A stretch of 6,849 nt of DNA, from NCBI GenBank assembly GCA_947073895.1, contig CAMTNN010000081.1, positions 1 to 6,849 of the forward strand. The letters run 5' to 3'. The notes below the pieces were generated by a model. The model saw nothing but the letters and a program-made list of their open reading frames with translations, was not told where the DNA came from and did not search any database. This DNA comes from an uncultured cyanobacterium (lineage in GTDB: Bacteria; Cyanobacteriota; Vampirovibrionia; Gastranaerophilales; Gastranaerophilaceae). Shown piece after piece: positions 6,069 through 6,849 of this stretch (its first letter is position 1; each line of letters opens with the position of its first letter). A program made the position numbers and the translations under genes.

Positions 6069-6607
6069 GAATTTTTACCTTCTGAGACGGTTGCAATTTT
6101 TTCAATTCCTTGCGCGTCAAGAATAAAGTCGCATAATTCTCTAACTGCACCGCGACCACCGTTGATTGCGGATTTGAAGTTACATACAGCTTGGACTTCT
6201 GCTACAGCGTCGTTAGGACAGCATTTTAAGCCGACTTTTTCTAAAATACAAATATCAGGTAAATCATCGCCCATATAAGAAACGTTTTCATAAGTAAGGT
6301 TGTATTTAGCCATAATTTCTTCCAGAGCAGGAAGTTTATATTTTTGTCCCTGATAGATTTCTGTAATATTAAGGTTTTCTGCTCTATGGCGAACGGTTCC
6401 GTTGTTTCTTGCAGTAATAATTGCCGTAATGAATCCTGATTTATTCATTCTAACGATGCCGTGCCCGTCTTTTACGTTAAAAGTTTTATATTCAACTCCG
6501 TTTTCGTCATAAGTAACGCTGCCATCAGTCATAACCCCGTCTACGTCAAATGCAAGGAGTTTGATTTTTTTTGCTGCTTCAAGAGCATTGTTTTTAAGTT
6601 CTGCCAT
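6065..6607 (-). CDS. kdsC: 3-deoxy-D-manno-octulosonate 8-phosphate phosphatase (KdsC-like HAD phosphatase)
   Basis: This 180-residue capless HAD phosphatase removes phosphate from KDO-8-P to give KDO for lipopolysaccharide inner core, in the cytoplasm with Mg2+. Motif I is FDVDGVMTDG (D21 nucleophile, D23 acid/base, D28). ITAR (64-67) is motif II with T65, K91 is the motif III lysine, and MGDDLPD (112-118) is motif IV. NGGRGAVREL (149-158) is the C-terminal signature of KdsC. Start choice: ATG at 6607 has GAGG nine bases upstream, and the TATAAT of the promoter lies at 6632-6637. The in-frame ATG at 6649 lies upstream of that -10 and would not be transcribed from it. The related N-acylneuraminate cytidylyltransferase-type HAD domain is a less likely alternative. 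Its stop overlaps the comEC start by 4 bases. Confidence 0.93.
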   Translation of the reverse strand: MAELKNNALEAAKKIKLLAFDVDGVMTDGSVTYDENGVEYKTFNVKDGHGIVRMNKSGFITAIITARNNGTVRHRAENLNITEIYQGQKYKLPALEEIMAKYNLTYENVSYMGDDLPDICILEKVGLKCCPNDAVAEVQAVCNFKSAINGGRGAVRELCDFILDAQGIEKIATVSEGKNS

Positions 6608-6631
6608 AATGATATACCTCTTTTCAGGGCT

Positions 6632-6660
6632 ATTATAGCACCAAATCAAAGAAGTGTGAA
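6632..6660 (-). promoter_or_regulatory. Sigma70-type promoter of kdsC-comEC
   Basis: On the minus strand TTCACA (6660-6655, five of six matches to TTGACA) is separated by 17 bases from a perfect TATAAT (6637-6632). Transcription should start near 6625, leaving a leader of about 18 bases before the kdsC ATG at 6607. This is the best two-part promoter in the window and it decides the kdsC start. Confidence 0.75.
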
Positions 6661-6685
6661 CAGAGGGCGGGAATAAGCTATTTAC

Positions 6686-6849
6686 TTATTTTATACCAAA
6701 TATTCTGCAAATAAATTTTTGTAAAGGATTTCGTTTTACTGCTTGCTGTTCAGCTTCTAACTTAGCATTATTAGCTTCTGCTTGTGCATAAATAGCATTT
6801 GCCTCTGCTCTTTTTTTTGCTTTTTCTACTTTCTTTTCGTCCTTTTCTT
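6686..6849 (-). CDS. C-terminal end of an unidentified Lys/Ala/Glu-rich protein (partial)
   Basis: Open reading frame entering from the right edge and ending at TAA (6686-6688), giving 53 visible residues. About 38 of them form a highly charged helix rich in Lys, Ala and Glu (EKDEKKVEKAKKRAEANA, then YAQAEANNAKLEAEQQA), probably a coiled coil or extended helix. The end is a basic and hydrophobic tail, NPLQKFICRIFGIK. No family can be named from this low-complexity part. Ala/Lys/Glu helices of this sort occur in TolA-like envelope spanners, but also in many unrelated proteins. The frame is open to the edge while the two other minus-strand frames contain stops. The 25 bases between its stop and the kdsC -35 element hold no clear terminator. 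Confidence 0.65.
   Translation of the reverse strand, partial: EKDEKKVEKAKKRAEANAIYAQAEANNAKLEAEQQAVKRNPLQKFICRIFGIK

Noticed and set aside
6608..6649. Upstream in-frame ATG giving kdsC an extra 14 residues
   Set aside because: The -10 element at 6632-6637 lies between the two ATGs, and the inner ATG has a good ribosome binding site and starts a typical KdsC N-terminus.
6672..6690. AATAAG/CTTATT inverted repeat overlapping the stop of the right-edge gene
   Set aside because: The stem is only A/T-rich, no T tract follows it on the minus strand, and it overlaps the stop codon; it is likely chance in AT-rich DNA.

Overview
This is an AT-rich bacterial window, densely coded, with two oppositely oriented gene blocks that meet at a shared hairpin. 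KDO-8-phosphate phosphatase (kdsC) points to a Gram-negative-type cell with KDO-containing lipopolysaccharide. The response regulator closely resembles, from memory, the RpaA regulator of Cyanobacteria. Together with the base composition and the absence of any photosynthesis gene, this suggests a non-photosynthetic relative of the Cyanobacteria (Vampirovibrionia/Melainabacteria, for example gut Gastranaerophilales). That placement is an inference; no rRNA or other marker is present.

Layout. Positions 1-541 (minus) hold the N-terminal membrane part of an ABC exporter. Its reading frame is broken by a tandem duplication with a 100-bp period that runs off the left edge. A divergent intergenic region (542-609) carries an extended -10 promoter for a plus-strand block: a seven-helix Bax inhibitor-1/YccA-like protein (610-1341), RmuC (1360-2553) and an OmpR/PhoB-type response regulator (2546-3241). 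The genes are 18 bp apart and then overlap by 8 bp, so they look like one operon. A hairpin at 3247-3267 ends this block and is also placed to end transcription arriving from the minus strand.

The right half is on the minus strand. Transcription starts at a good sigma70-like promoter (6632-6660) and runs through kdsC (6065-6607), comEC (3684-6068, TTG start overlapping the kdsC stop) and possibly on into a small 80-residue gene (3345-3587). That small gene has a very strong ribosome binding site, its own AT-rich leader with an inverted repeat, and no family I recognise. At the right edge is the C-terminal end of another minus-strand gene (6686-6849), rich in Lys, Ala and Glu.

Most of the window is ordinary housekeeping and accessory biology: envelope LPS synthesis, DNA uptake, DNA maintenance, signalling and a membrane protein. 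The points most worth a second look are the frame-breaking 100-bp duplication in the exporter, the uncharacterised 80-residue protein and the RpaA-like regulator. I see no defence island, CRISPR array, insertion sequence, prophage gene, tRNA or rRNA.
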